The notes: generated by a model from the sequence alone, not told the origin. A DNA stretch of 64,000 bases from CAVVYV01 sp963818205 (GCA_963818205.1 CAWFRG010000014.1:124001-188000); one strand, 5' to 3'; positions 53,375-63,140 are shown, counted from the first letter of the stretch. Program-made: numbers and translations.

Positions 53375-55240
53375 TTAGTTGGGGCCGCCGCCACGGGCGC
53401 CCGTGCGCCGCCGGCCCCCTCTGCTGCCGCGACGTCGACGTCCTCCGGAGGCCGCCGATTCTAGCTTCTCGCCGTTCGCGTTCACGCCGTCGGCGTCGAG
53501 CAGGGATGCGGTCGCCGCGGCGCGCCCGACGCTCTCGATCCGAACCATCCGCCGCTCGCCCACGTGCGGGCCCCCGCCGGTGACGCTGACGATGTAGGAG
53601 TCGACCCGCGCCACGGCGTCATCGACGTTGTACATGTGGGGCTCCTCGATCGTCACCAGGACCTCGTCGCCGACCTGGAAGGGCAGAGCCCGCTCCTCGA
53701 TCTCGGCGTTGTCCCCGGCCTCGACCACGTCGAAGGTGTCCAGCGGCAGCGCCTCACCGCCCTCGAAGTGGAAGCGTTTGCCGGTCTCCTCCTCGAGCTC
53801 GGTGAGCCCTGACTCGGGGCGGAGCAGCTCGCCCGCGACCGCCGGGTTCACCCTCACCAGGTAGGCCTCGGGCTTCGGCTGCTCCTCGACCACCTCCTGG
53901 AGCTTGCGGACGATCGAGATCGCCACCGTCTCCTCGGAGGGGACGACCCCCTCGCCGTCGCAGGTGGGGCAGCGCTTGGTGAGGATCTCCCGCACCCCGT
54001 CGGTGACGTTCTGGCGGGTCATCTCGACAAGGCCGAGCGGCGAGACCTCGACCACGTAGGTCTTGGTCCGGTCCTCGTCCAGGGCCTCGCGCAGCGTCTT
54101 CAGCACCTGGTCGCGGTTCCGGGAGCGAGCCATATCGATGAAGTCGATGACGATGATCCCGCCGATGTCCCGCATCCGCAGCTGGCGGACCACCTCCTCG
54201 GCGGCCTCGACGTTGACCTTGGTGATCGTGTCCTCGAGCCTGCCCTTTCCGCGCCCGGTGAAGCTGCCGGTATTGATGTCGATCACCGTGAGAGCTTCCG
54301 CGTAGTCGATCATCAGATAGCCGCCTGAGGGGAGGTCGACGCGTCGCGAAAGCACCGAGTCGAAGGCCTCCTCCACGCCCCACTTCTCCAGCAACGACGT
54401 CTTCTCCCGGTAGAGATCGACGCTGCCCGCGAGCTCCGGAGCTGTGCGCTGGAGGAATTTGGTGACCCGGTCGTGCTGCTTGGGGTCGTCGATGATCGCG
54501 CCCTCGAACTCCTCGGTGAGGACGTCGCGCACCACTCGGATCGAGAGGTCGGCCTCCTGGAAGACCATCTGGCCGACCTCGGCCTTCTCGGCGCGGGTCT
54601 CCACCACCTCGTTGAGGCGGTGGAGGTACTCGATCTCGCGGACGAAGTCCTCCTTCGTCGCGCCCTGAGCGGCGGTGCGGACGATGATGCCGCCGCTGCC
54701 GGTATCGACCTGGTCGATCAGCTTGCGGAGGCGCTGGCGCTCGTTGTCGCCGACCCGCTTGGAGACGCCGGTGCCGCCGCCCTGGGGCATGTAGACCAGG
54801 TAGCGACCGGCGATCGAGAGCTGCATCGAGAGCCGCGCGCCCTTCGTCTTCAGCGGATCCTTGACCACCTGGACGATGATCTCCTGGCCGGGCTTGATCA
54901 GCTCGTCGATCCGGCGGCCGCGGCCGCGGCCGCGCTTCGGCACCGCCTTGCCGTCCGGCATCACGATCTCGTCGACGTGGAGGAATCCGTTTCTCTCGAG
55001 GCCGATGTCGACGAAGGCGGCCTCCATCCCGGGCAGGACGTTGTCGACCCGCCCCTTGTAGATGTTTCCGACGATTGAGCGCCGGCCGCGTCGCTCCACA
55101 TAGAGCTCGGCGACCTTCCAGTCCTCACCGGGCGCCGCCTTCTTGCGACGGCGACCGCCTCGGGCCGGGGCCCCTGTCGCCTCGAGCACGGCGACCCGGG
55201 TCTCGCCCCGGTCGACGCTTACGAGGATGTTCTTCTTCAT
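53375..55240 (-). CDS. rng: Ribonuclease E/G
   Basis: Endoribonuclease of rRNA and mRNA processing, 621 residues. The S1 domain (GNIYKGRVDNVLPGMEAAFV, GLERNGFLHVDE) is followed by the catalytic core with VIDINTGSFTGRG and IIVIDFIDMARSRNRD, whose acids bind Mg. The zinc-link KRCPTCDGEGVV comes next. A TRAM-like segment (FQVGDEVLVTIEEPHMYN) and an Arg/Gly-rich tail close the protein. The ATG has AGAAAGGA upstream. It lacks the long scaffold region of E. coli RNase E. Confidence 0.95.
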   Translation of the reverse strand: MKKNILVSVDRGETRVAVLEATGAPARGGRRRKKAAPGEDWKVAELYVERRGRRSIVGNIYKGRVDNVLPGMEAAFVDIGLERNGFLHVDEIVMPDGKAVPKRGRGRGRRIDELIKPGQEIIVQVVKDPLKTKGARLSMQLSIAGRYLVYMPQGGGTGVSKRVGDNERQRLRKLIDQVDTGSGGIIVRTAAQGATKEDFVREIEYLHRLNEVVETRAEKAEVGQMVFQEADLSIRVVRDVLTEEFEGAIIDDPKQHDRVTKFLQRTAPELAGSVDLYREKTSLLEKWGVEEAFDSVLSRRVDLPSGGYLMIDYAEALTVIDINTGSFTGRGKGRLEDTITKVNVEAAEEVVRQLRMRDIGGIIVIDFIDMARSRNRDQVLKTLREALDEDRTKTYVVEVSPLGLVEMTRQNVTDGVREILTKRCPTCDGEGVVPSEETVAISIVRKLQEVVEEQPKPEAYLVRVNPAVAGELLRPESGLTELEEETGKRFHFEGGEALPLDTFDVVEAGDNAEIEERALPFQVGDEVLVTIEEPHMYNVDDAVARVDSYIVSVTGGGPHVGERRMVRIESVGRAAATASLLDADGVNANGEKLESAASGGRRRRGSRGGRRRTGARGGGPN

Positions 55241-55275
55241 GGTTTTCCTTTCTTCTGCGCAGCCACCGCCAGCAG

Positions 55276-55302
55276 GAGTTGCTCCTGGCGGAGCACCCTC
55301 GC
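55276..55302. repeat. Palindromic interspersed repeat, family 1, copy C
   Basis: GAGTTGCTCCTGG and CGGAGCACCCTCGC overlap as a compact hairpin (TGCTCC/GGAGCA, 4-base loop) in the gap between rodA and rng. The rest of 55241-55379 shows no feature I recognise. Confidence 0.6.
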
Positions 55303-55379
55303 ACCCACGCGCACGCCCGGGCCACCGCTTGCGGGGCTCGGGGGCGTCTTGTCGGTGTTGGTGTCTGGTTCTCGGTGTC

Positions 55380-56582
55380 TCAGCGCAACAGTGGTGTAGG
55401 TGCCCTGCTGCTGCGAGACGTCAGCCGCGCCTGAACGTTGATGCTCTGTAGGAGGCCGATCGCGAGGAAGGTGACCAGCACCGAAGAGCCCCCGTAACTC
55501 ATCAGGGGCAGGGTGATGCCGGTCACCGGCATGATCCCCAGATTCATGCCCACGTTCACCAGAATCTGGAACATGAGCATGGCGGCGATCCCGCCTGCGA
55601 TCAGGGTCCCGTACAAGTTCTTCGAGAGCGTCAGGATGCGCAGCGCTCTCCAGATAAGCAGGGCGTATAGGGACAGTACGAATGCGGCCCCAAGGAACCC
55701 GAAGCGCTCACCGATCACAGCGAAGACGAAGTCGGTGTGCCGCTCGGGAAGGAACTCGAGCTCTGTCTGGCTCGCCTGATCGCCGCGGCCGGTCTTGCCG
55801 CCGGCTCCGACTGCGATCAGGCTCTGGTTGATCTGGTAGCTCGAGTCCGCCGGGTCGTCGCTCGGGTTCAAGAAGCTTGTCAGCCGCTCCTGCTGGTAAT
55901 CCCGCAGGACCGGTACCCCAGCGGCGGGGGCGATGACGAGGGCGAAGGTGGCGGCTACCGCCGCCACGCCGCCCATCACCGCGAAGTGCGTCCAGCGCAC
56001 CCCGGCGAGAAAGAGGACCGTCAATGTGATGACCAGCAGCACGACTCCCGTGCCGAGGTCCGGTTGAAGGAAGATCAGTGCCGCCGGAGCCAGCCCCAGG
56101 GCGAGCATGCGGATGGTCTGGCGGGCGTCGCTGCCCCGGCGGGTGCGCTCGATCACGAACGCGGCGAGGGCGACTATCAGGAGGATCTTGGCGAGCTCCG
56201 AGGGCTGGAAGCGGAAGTAGGGAAGCTCGATCCAGCGGCGGGAGCCACGCGCGGCGGCCCCGAAGACGAGGACGAGGCAGATCGCGGCGATCATCGCCGA
56301 GTAGATCCCGACACGGATCTCGCGGAACCGCGAGTAGTCGATCCGGGCGACGGCGAACATCAGCGCGATCCCGATCACCCCGTAGATCGACTGACGGAGC
56401 ATGAAGTAGAGCGGTTGCCCGGGGATGTCGTCGCGGGTGGCGGTCGCCAGGGTGAAGACGCTGAAGGCGATCAGCCCGATCGCGGCGGCGAGCAGCACCC
56501 CGTCGAAGTAGGGGAGATTGAAGCGCTCGCCAATCGCCAGGCGGCGCGTGCGCAGGGTAAGTGGTCGTCTTGCTGCCTCCAT
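55380..56582 (-). CDS. rodA: SEDS glycosyltransferase RodA, second copy
   Basis: Peptidoglycan glycosyltransferase of the elongasome, 400 residues and about ten membrane helices. YSRFREIRVGIYSAMIAAI, RFQPSELAKILLIVALAA, IFLQPDLGTGVVL (catalytic-region Asp), TSFLNPSDDPADSSYQINQS and PVTGITLPLMSYGGSSVL are hallmark segments. It is closely related to the copy at 59962 along its whole length. The ATG follows a TTG that could also start. It comes after the MreD-PBP2 fusion gene by 43 bp. Confidence 0.95.
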   Translation of the reverse strand: MEAARRPLTLRTRRLAIGERFNLPYFDGVLLAAAIGLIAFSVFTLATATRDDIPGQPLYFMLRQSIYGVIGIALMFAVARIDYSRFREIRVGIYSAMIAAICLVLVFGAAARGSRRWIELPYFRFQPSELAKILLIVALAAFVIERTRRGSDARQTIRMLALGLAPAALIFLQPDLGTGVVLLVITLTVLFLAGVRWTHFAVMGGVAAVAATFALVIAPAAGVPVLRDYQQERLTSFLNPSDDPADSSYQINQSLIAVGAGGKTGRGDQASQTELEFLPERHTDFVFAVIGERFGFLGAAFVLSLYALLIWRALRILTLSKNLYGTLIAGGIAAMLMFQILVNVGMNLGIMPVTGITLPLMSYGGSSVLVTFLAIGLLQSINVQARLTSRSSRAPTPLLR

Positions 56583-56625
56583 CAATGGAGGGTAGCCCCC
56601 GGTCTCGATACGACTGATGCGCCTG

Positions 56626-59085
56626 TCATTCCTGCGTCCCGGGCTTGGTGGAAACGGATACGGACGGAGTGATCGGCAGCTTGAAGTAGTTCTCGAGCAT
56701 CCGGGCGGCCACCGGCGCCGCGGACTCGACGCCGAAGCCGGCCCGCTCGATCGTCACCGCCACCACGATCTCGGGGTTGTCGGCGGGAGCGACCGCCACG
56801 TACCAGGACTGGTCGGGGAGGGTGACCCCGCGCTCCGCCGTACCGGTCTTGCCGGCGATCGGGAAGGGGAAGTTGCCGAACACGGGATATGAAGTCCCGC
56901 CATCCTCCATCGCCGCGCGGGTGAGGCCGCCCATGATCGTGCTCCGGGTGCCATCGTCGATGCTCAGCTGCCGCTTCGGCGCCGGCCGGATCTCGTCCAG
57001 CACCTCGCCGGTGACGCTCTCCACCTGCTCGGCGAGGTGCGGCCGCACCACCAGGCCGCCGTTGGCGATCGCGGCGTAGACCACCGCCATCTGCAGCGGG
57101 TCGGCCTGGAGATCGCCCTGGCCGACCGCGAAGTTGATGTTGTCGCCCGCCGACCAGGGCCGGTCGGTGAGGCCCTCGCGGTAGAGGCGGTTGCGCCAGG
57201 AGGGGTTCGGCACCAGTCCCTCGACCTCGGCCGGCAAGTCGATCCCGGTCGGCTCGCCGAGCCCCAGCCGGCGCGCCCAGTCCTGGATCTGCCCGCCGCC
57301 CCTGTTGGTCTTCGCCTTCAGCCCGAGGAGGTAGAAGTAGACGTCCGATGACACCTTGAAGGCGTCGCTCATGTTGATCGGGCCATAGATCTGATCGCCG
57401 GCGTTCTTGAAGACCACCGTGTCGACCTTGAGCTTGCCGCCGTCGTTGACGATCGTGTTCGGGTCGATCAGCCCGTCCTGGAGCGCCGCCGTCGCCGTGA
57501 TCGGCTTGAACACCGACCCGGTCGGATAGAGCCCCTGGATCGCCCGGTTGGCCAGGGGCGCGTCGGTTTTCCGTGAGGTGAGGGCGCGGTACTGCCTTTG
57601 GGTGATCGGCCGGGTGAAGATCGAGGGATCGAAGCTGGGGGCCGAGCCCATCGCCAGGACGGCGCCGTCCTCGACGTTCATCACGACGAAGGCGCCGGGG
57701 AGCCCGAAGGAGCCGAGGGCGCCCTCGCCGTAGGCCTGGAGATCGGAGTCGATCGTCAGGCGGATGTTGTCGCCCGCCTCGGCGGGCTTCCCATCCAGCT
57801 GCCGGGTCGGTCGCCCAAGGGCATCGACCTGGACCCGGTCGGTTCCCGCCCGGCCGCGCAGGAAGCGGTCGTACTCGTATTCGATCCCGGACTGACCGAC
57901 CAGGTCGCCCTGCTCGAGACCGGCGTAGCGGGGCTCCTTCAGCTGCTCGGCGGTGACCTCGCCGACGTTGCCGAACAGGTGTGCGGCGATCGCCCCCTGC
58001 TTGTACTCGCGGGCAAAGACCCGCTCGACGCTCACCCCCGGGAAGCGCTCCTGGTTCTCTCGCAGGTAGTAGACCTTGTCCGCTCCCAGCCCCTTGGCGA
58101 GGATCACCGGGCTGCTCGCCGACTCCTTCTGCACCGCCGTGATCTCGTCCTCGATCTCCTTCGGGGTCATCCCGGTGACGTTCTCCAGCCTTCGCAGCAC
58201 CGCCCCGCGCTCCGGCCCGGGCCGAGGAAGGTCGTGGGGCTGCACCTGGAGCGCGAGATCGGTCCTGTTCGCGACGAGGATCTTGCCGTCCCGGTCGAGG
58301 ACCTCCCCCCGCGGCGCCTGCACCCTGATCTCGCGGACGCGGTTGTCGTTGGCGAGGTCCAGGTACTTGTCGCCGGACAGCACCTCCAGGTACCAGAGGC
58401 GCAGGAAGATCACCGAGAAGATCGCAATTGCGAGGGCGGTGATGATCGCCACCCGGACCGCGAGCGACGAAGTGGCGCGCGGCGGCTCGTCTTCGGGTCG
58501 GTGCAGATACATCATCAGTTGCCGGTCGCCTGCGGTCTCGGCGGGCGCCGAGGGCGCCATCGGTCGGCGCGCCGACCGCCGGTCGTCGATCAACGCGGGC
58601 CGCATCAGGAGTCTGACGAGTAGGAGGACCGGAATCGCGAGCGCCGCGCCGATCAGTGTCTTGATCGCGGTGTCGCGGATGACGATCGTGCTGACGTCGG
58701 CGTCAACGCCGGTGCCGACCTGGATCGCCGCGAAAGCGAGCAGACCGACGAGGGTGAAGGCGCCAAACAGCAGCGGCACTGCGCCGCGGACCGGCGGGCC
58801 GACGTTCTCGCGGTAGCGCCCTGCGGCGTAGCCGACCGCCAGCATCGCGAGCGCGAAGGCGCCCAGTGTCTGCAGCAGCAGGCAGTCGATCAACAGCCCG
58901 GTCGAGAATCCGGAGACCGCGCCGGTGACGCTGCCGCCGAGCAGCCCCAACGAGATCACCACCAGGATGGCGATGTCGGGACTGGTGCCGAAGATGACCA
59001 TCCCGGAGAAGCAAGCGACCTGAGCGAGCGCCGTGACCAGGATCAGCACCGCCAGCCGGATGATTATGGGGATCGTGAGGATCAC
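56626..59085 (-). CDS. MreD fused in frame to penicillin-binding protein 2
   Basis: One uninterrupted 819-residue frame. Residues 1-165 are an MreD-type membrane protein with five or so helices (GTSPDIAILVVISLGLLGG, LLIDCLLLQTLGAFALAM). After a short cytoplasmic linker comes a class B PBP: one helix, dimerisation domain (VQAPRGEVLDRDGKILVANR) and transpeptidase. SxxK is in YPTGSVFKPITA, SxD in SSDVYFYLLG and KTG in IAGKTGTAERG. A possible internal start MMYLHRPEDEPP at the linker matches the start of the other PBP2, but no Shine-Dalgarno precedes it. The GTG overlaps the mreC stop. Confidence 0.9.
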   Translation of the reverse strand: MILTIPIIIRLAVLILVTALAQVACFSGMVIFGTSPDIAILVVISLGLLGGSVTGAVSGFSTGLLIDCLLLQTLGAFALAMLAVGYAAGRYRENVGPPVRGAVPLLFGAFTLVGLLAFAAIQVGTGVDADVSTIVIRDTAIKTLIGAALAIPVLLLVRLLMRPALIDDRRSARRPMAPSAPAETAGDRQLMMYLHRPEDEPPRATSSLAVRVAIITALAIAIFSVIFLRLWYLEVLSGDKYLDLANDNRVREIRVQAPRGEVLDRDGKILVANRTDLALQVQPHDLPRPGPERGAVLRRLENVTGMTPKEIEDEITAVQKESASSPVILAKGLGADKVYYLRENQERFPGVSVERVFAREYKQGAIAAHLFGNVGEVTAEQLKEPRYAGLEQGDLVGQSGIEYEYDRFLRGRAGTDRVQVDALGRPTRQLDGKPAEAGDNIRLTIDSDLQAYGEGALGSFGLPGAFVVMNVEDGAVLAMGSAPSFDPSIFTRPITQRQYRALTSRKTDAPLANRAIQGLYPTGSVFKPITATAALQDGLIDPNTIVNDGGKLKVDTVVFKNAGDQIYGPINMSDAFKVSSDVYFYLLGLKAKTNRGGGQIQDWARRLGLGEPTGIDLPAEVEGLVPNPSWRNRLYREGLTDRPWSAGDNINFAVGQGDLQADPLQMAVVYAAIANGGLVVRPHLAEQVESVTGEVLDEIRPAPKRQLSIDDGTRSTIMGGLTRAAMEDGGTSYPVFGNFPFPIAGKTGTAERGVTLPDQSWYVAVAPADNPEIVVAVTIERAGFGVESAAPVAARMLENYFKLPITPSVSVSTKPGTQE

Positions 59086-59945
59086 TTCGATCCCCCCGCG
59101 TTGGCGAGGACCTGGACGAATTCCATGTCCCGGAGGTCAGCGAAGGCCTCCAAGTGGACCCGCTGATAGGCCTGCTGCTCCTCCAGGGTCGAGTCGGTGA
59201 CCTCACCGATCGGAATGCCCGGTGGGAACAGCGAACCGAGGGCACCCGCCGAGAAGCCCGCCGTCACCACCATCTCCCCCTCGTTGATCTCCTCCCCGGG
59301 CTCGACGAAGTTGAGGGTCAGGTCACGCGGGTTGCCGACGTTCGGCTCGACCACCCCGGTCGCCCCCCCGGGCTGGACCCGGGCTGTCACCGAGCTGCTC
59401 GCGTCGGTGATCAGAGTGACCTGCGCGGTCCCGCGGGTGACCTGGCTGATCCGCCCGGCGAGCCCGTCGGCGGCGATCACCGGATCGTCGACAGCGATCC
59501 CGGCACTCGTCCCCTTGTCGATGGTCACGGTCGAGTACCAGACCGTCGGCGAGCGCCCGATCACCCGCGAGGTGACCGCCTGCTTTCCCGCCGGCACCAG
59601 GCCGCCGCCGGTGAGCGCGTCGAGCTTCGCGAGCTCCTTGCTCTGCTGGGCGGCTGTCTGCGCCTGCGCCAGCTGATCGCGCAGGTCTGCGACCTCGTCC
59701 CGGAGCTCCTTGTTGTCGCCGCGTGCCTCGAAGGTCTCCTGGAACCAGTTGACGAAGTCCTGCGCCGGCTTCAGTGCGCGGTCGGCTCCCTCCTCGAAGG
59801 GTCCGAGGATGGTTGAGACACCCCGCTCGAAGCCATGCAGCGGCCCGCCGTTACCCTCGCGGTAGTAGAGGCTGAGTAGGGTTAGCGAGGCGGCGACGAG
59901 CAGCAACAGCACCGCCCTTCGGCGGCGCACCTGCTTGCGGTACAT
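59082..59945 (-). CDS. mreC: Rod shape-determining protein MreC
   Basis: Single-pass envelope protein that links MreB and the synthases, 287 residues. A basic N-terminus and one helix (AVLLLLVAASLTLLSLYY) are followed by a coiled coil (about 75-110, NKELRDEVADLRDQLAQAQ). A beta-barrel domain follows with VTSRVIGRSPTVWYSTVTID, DGLAGRISQV and GSLFPPGIPIGEV. Its stop overlaps the MreD-PBP2 start. It lies 16 bp after the first rodA. Confidence 0.95.
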   Translation of the reverse strand: MYRKQVRRRRAVLLLLVAASLTLLSLYYREGNGGPLHGFERGVSTILGPFEEGADRALKPAQDFVNWFQETFEARGDNKELRDEVADLRDQLAQAQTAAQQSKELAKLDALTGGGLVPAGKQAVTSRVIGRSPTVWYSTVTIDKGTSAGIAVDDPVIAADGLAGRISQVTRGTAQVTLITDASSSVTARVQPGGATGVVEPNVGNPRDLTLNFVEPGEEINEGEMVVTAGFSAGALGSLFPPGIPIGEVTDSTLEEQQAYQRVHLEAFADLRDMEFVQVLANAGGSK

Positions 59946-59961
59946 GTCGTTGTCCTCGTAC

Positions 59962-61242
59962 TCAAGTCTTGGCGGACGCCCGGCTTCGGCGCCCCTGTCT
60001 CGGGCGATGTCGGGCCGCCGCGGGGACGGCCGTGAGCGGCTCGAATGTAGCGGACCGCCTCACCGGGACTGAAAGAGTTCGGGCGCGAGCCGCCTGGACA
60101 TGGATGCTTTGCAGCAGCCCGAGTGCCAGGAAGGTGGCCAGGACCGACGAGCCGCCGTAGCTCATCAGCGGAAGGGTAACCCCGGTGACGGGCATCATTC
60201 CCAGGTTCATGCCGACGTTGACGACGATCTGGAACCCCAGCATCGAAACGATTCCCCCCGCGATCACGGTCCCGTAGAAGCTCCGCGACAGCCTCATCAC
60301 ACGGAGCCCGCGCCAGAGGAGTAGGGCGTACACAAAGACGACGAGGGCGGCCCCGAGGAAACCGAAGCGCTCGCCGATCGCGGCAAAGACGAAGTCGGTG
60401 TGCCGCTCGGGGAGGAAGAGGAGGTCGGTCTGGGTTGCCTCCCCTCCCCGCCCGGTTCTCTCCCCGGAGCCGACCGCGATCACCGACTGGTTCACCTGGT
60501 AGCTGGCGTCGGCGGGGTCGTCGCTGGGGTTGAGGAACGAGGTCAGCCGGTCCTCCTGGTAGCCGCGGAGGACGTCGATCCCGACGGGAGGGCCGAGGGC
60601 GAGGACGGCCCCGGCGAGGGCCGCGGCGACAGCGGCGATCGCGGCGAAGTGCTGCCACGGGATCCCGGCACAGAAGAGGACGGCGAGGGTGACGACGACG
60701 AGGACGAGGCCGCTGCCGAGGTCGGGCTGCAGGAAGACGAGTGCAGCAGGGGCAAGCCCGAGCGCGAGGAGGGCGAGCGTCTGGCGAAGGCCGAAGGGCC
60801 GGCGGATGCGCTCGAGGACGATGGCGGCGAGCGACACGCAGAGCAAGACCTTGGCGAGCTCGGCCGGCTGAAAACGAAAGTCGGCGAGCTCGATCCAGCG
60901 GTGCGACCCCCTCACCGCGGTGCCGAGCAGCAAGACCGCCACGATCGAGCCGATCATCGCCGCGTAGATCGAGATCCGAGCGCCGCGAAGCCGCGAATAC
61001 TCGATCCGCGAGATCGCAATCATCAGCGCGACCCCGATCACCGCGTAGACCCCCTGCCGGGTGGCGAAGTAGAGCGGCTGTCCGGCGATCTCGTGCCTGG
61101 TGGTGCCGGCAAGCGTGAAGACGCTGAAGGCGATCAGCCCGACCGAGGCTGCCAGCATCACTCGGTCCACATACGGGAGCCTGAGCCGCTCGGCGAGCAT
61201 CGAGCGCCGGGGCGCAAAGGTGGGGTGCTTTGCCGCCTCCAT
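59962..61242 (-). CDS. rodA: SEDS glycosyltransferase RodA, first copy
   Basis: Peptidoglycan polymerase partner of the PBP2 encoded just upstream, 426 residues. YSRLRGARISIYAAMIGSI, RFQPAELAKVLLCVSLAAI, VFLQPDLGSGLVLVVV, TSFLNPSDDPADASYQVNQS and PVTGVTLPLMSYGGSSVL parallel the second copy. It differs in having an Arg/Ala-rich C-terminal tail of ~25 residues. Its ATG overlaps the PBP2 stop (ATGA), so this pair is translationally coupled. Confidence 0.95.
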   Translation of the reverse strand: MEAAKHPTFAPRRSMLAERLRLPYVDRVMLAASVGLIAFSVFTLAGTTRHEIAGQPLYFATRQGVYAVIGVALMIAISRIEYSRLRGARISIYAAMIGSIVAVLLLGTAVRGSHRWIELADFRFQPAELAKVLLCVSLAAIVLERIRRPFGLRQTLALLALGLAPAALVFLQPDLGSGLVLVVVTLAVLFCAGIPWQHFAAIAAVAAALAGAVLALGPPVGIDVLRGYQEDRLTSFLNPSDDPADASYQVNQSVIAVGSGERTGRGGEATQTDLLFLPERHTDFVFAAIGERFGFLGAALVVFVYALLLWRGLRVMRLSRSFYGTVIAGGIVSMLGFQIVVNVGMNLGMMPVTGVTLPLMSYGGSSVLATFLALGLLQSIHVQAARARTLSVPVRRSATFEPLTAVPAAARHRPRQGRRSRASAKT

Positions 61243-63140
61243 CACTCCGGGTTGGAGGCTCCTCCGAGCCCCGACGAGGACCCTCCCGCACTCTGCTCGA
61301 GCCCGAAGTACCGCTCGAGGATCCGAGCGACCACGGGCGCCGCCGACTCGACACCGAAGCCGCCGCGCTCGACGGTCGCGACCACCGCGATCCTCGGGTC
61401 CCCGAAGGGCGCGACCGCCGCGTACCAGGACTGATCCGCTTCCCCGTCCCCCCGCTCGGCGGTTCCGGTCTTGCCGGCGATCGCGATGGGGAAGCCGCCG
61501 AACACCGAATAGGAGGTGCCACCCGGCTCCATCGCTGCCCTCTCCAGCCCGCCCAGGATCGTCTCCCGGGTGAGCTCGGAGATGTGGAGACGGCGCTGGG
61601 GCGGGGGCCGGATCCTCTTTACGGTGCGCCCGTCGATGCTCTCGATCCTCTTGCCGAGGTGCGGCGTCACCAGGGTGCCGCCATTGGCGAGCGCCGCGTA
61701 GGCCCGGGCAAGCTGCAGCGGGGTGACCTGGACGTCGCCCTGGCCGATCGCGAGGTTGACGTTGTCGCCCTGCGTCCAGGGCCGATCGATGTAGGGATTG
61801 GACCCCTTGTCAAATACGCGGTTGCGCCAGGCCGGCGTCGGAATCAGGCCGGGACCCTGGTTGGGCAGGTCGATTCCAGGCTTCTGCCCGAGCCCGAACC
61901 TACGCGCCCAGTCCTGGATCTGGCCATGGTTGCCCTCTGCGCTGGCCTCGAGCCCGAGGCTGTAGAAATAGACGTCCGAGGAGACCTTGAGCGCGTCGCT
62001 CATGTCCACCGGCCCGTTCGCGGCGCCGCCGGCGTTGTGGAGAACCGTCCCGCCGACGTCGAAAGAGCCGGTGTCCTGGAAGATCGTGTCGGGATCGATC
62101 AGCCCCTCCTCGAGTGCCGCGGTGGCCGTTATCGGCTTGAAGGCGGACCCGGTCGGATAGCCACCCTGGTCAGCGCGATCGATCAAGGGCGCTTCGGCCC
62201 GATTCTCGAGCGAGCGGTACTCCGCCCGCGTGCGGGGCTTGGTGTAGAAGGTGGGGTCGTAGGTGGGGAAGGAGCCCATCGCGAGCACCGCCCCCGTGTG
62301 GACGTTCATTGCCACGAAGGCGCCTGGCAACCCCTTGGACCTGAGCGCCGCCTCGCCGGTGGCCTGCAGGTCCAAATCGAGGGTCAGGCGCAGGTTGTCG
62401 CCGGGACGGCCCGCTTCGCTGGCCAGGACCCCTCTCGGGCGGCCGAGGGCGTCCACCTGGATCCTTTCCTCGCCCGCGGTGCCGCGCAGGTATCGGTCGT
62501 AGGTGTGCTCGACCCCCGCCTGGCCGATGATGTCGCCCGGCTCGAGCCCGTCGTACTGGGGCTCCTTCAGCTGCGCGGGGCCGACCTGGCCGACGAGCCC
62601 GAGGACGTGGGCGGCAAGCAAGCCCTGCTTGTAGCTGCGGACGTAGGTGGGCTCGACGCTGACGCCGGGAAAGCGATCCCGGTGCTCGAGCAGGTAGAAC
62701 AGCGTCCGGCGGTCGAGCCCCTGCCGGAGGACGATCGGATAGCCGCCAAGCCGTGGCGTCTCGCGGATCTTCCGCCGCAGCACCGCCGGCGAGAGGCCCG
62801 CCAGCCGCCCGAGCGCGGCGAGCTCGTCGCGGCGCTCCCTCCGGGAGCTCGGCAGAGCCGCGGGCCGGAGCTCCAGCGTGATCACCGGCCGGTTCTCGAC
62901 CAGGGCCCTCCCGCGCCGGTCGACGATCCCGCCCCGCGGCGCTTGCACCCTGAACTCTCGAACCCGGTTGTCGTTGGCGAGGGTTCGGTAGTGGTCGCCC
63001 GAGAGCACCTGCAGCGACCAGAGCCTCAGGAGGATCATCAGGAGCGCCGCGATCAGGAGCCCGGTCAGGACCGCGATCCGCACCGTCACCCCCGGCCTCA
63101 GCCGCGAGGGCACGTCCTCGGGTGGCTGCAGCAGGTACAC
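61242..63140 (-). CDS. Penicillin-binding protein 2 (class B transpeptidase)
   Basis: Elongation transpeptidase, 632 residues. One helix (VRIAVLTGLLIAALLMILL), then the dimerisation domain (FRVQAPRGGIVDRRGRALVE) and the transpeptidase domain. SxxK is in YPTGSAFKPITA, SxD in KVSSDVYFYSLG and KTG in IAGKTGTAERG. It starts at GTG with the sequence VYLLQPPEDVPS, parallel to the linker of the MreD fusion. It is coupled to rodA downstream and 61 bp after mreB. Confidence 0.95.
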   Translation of the reverse strand: MYLLQPPEDVPSRLRPGVTVRIAVLTGLLIAALLMILLRLWSLQVLSGDHYRTLANDNRVREFRVQAPRGGIVDRRGRALVENRPVITLELRPAALPSSRRERRDELAALGRLAGLSPAVLRRKIRETPRLGGYPIVLRQGLDRRTLFYLLEHRDRFPGVSVEPTYVRSYKQGLLAAHVLGLVGQVGPAQLKEPQYDGLEPGDIIGQAGVEHTYDRYLRGTAGEERIQVDALGRPRGVLASEAGRPGDNLRLTLDLDLQATGEAALRSKGLPGAFVAMNVHTGAVLAMGSFPTYDPTFYTKPRTRAEYRSLENRAEAPLIDRADQGGYPTGSAFKPITATAALEEGLIDPDTIFQDTGSFDVGGTVLHNAGGAANGPVDMSDALKVSSDVYFYSLGLEASAEGNHGQIQDWARRFGLGQKPGIDLPNQGPGLIPTPAWRNRVFDKGSNPYIDRPWTQGDNVNLAIGQGDVQVTPLQLARAYAALANGGTLVTPHLGKRIESIDGRTVKRIRPPPQRRLHISELTRETILGGLERAAMEPGGTSYSVFGGFPIAIAGKTGTAERGDGEADQSWYAAVAPFGDPRIAVVATVERGGFGVESAAPVVARILERYFGLEQSAGGSSSGLGGASNPE

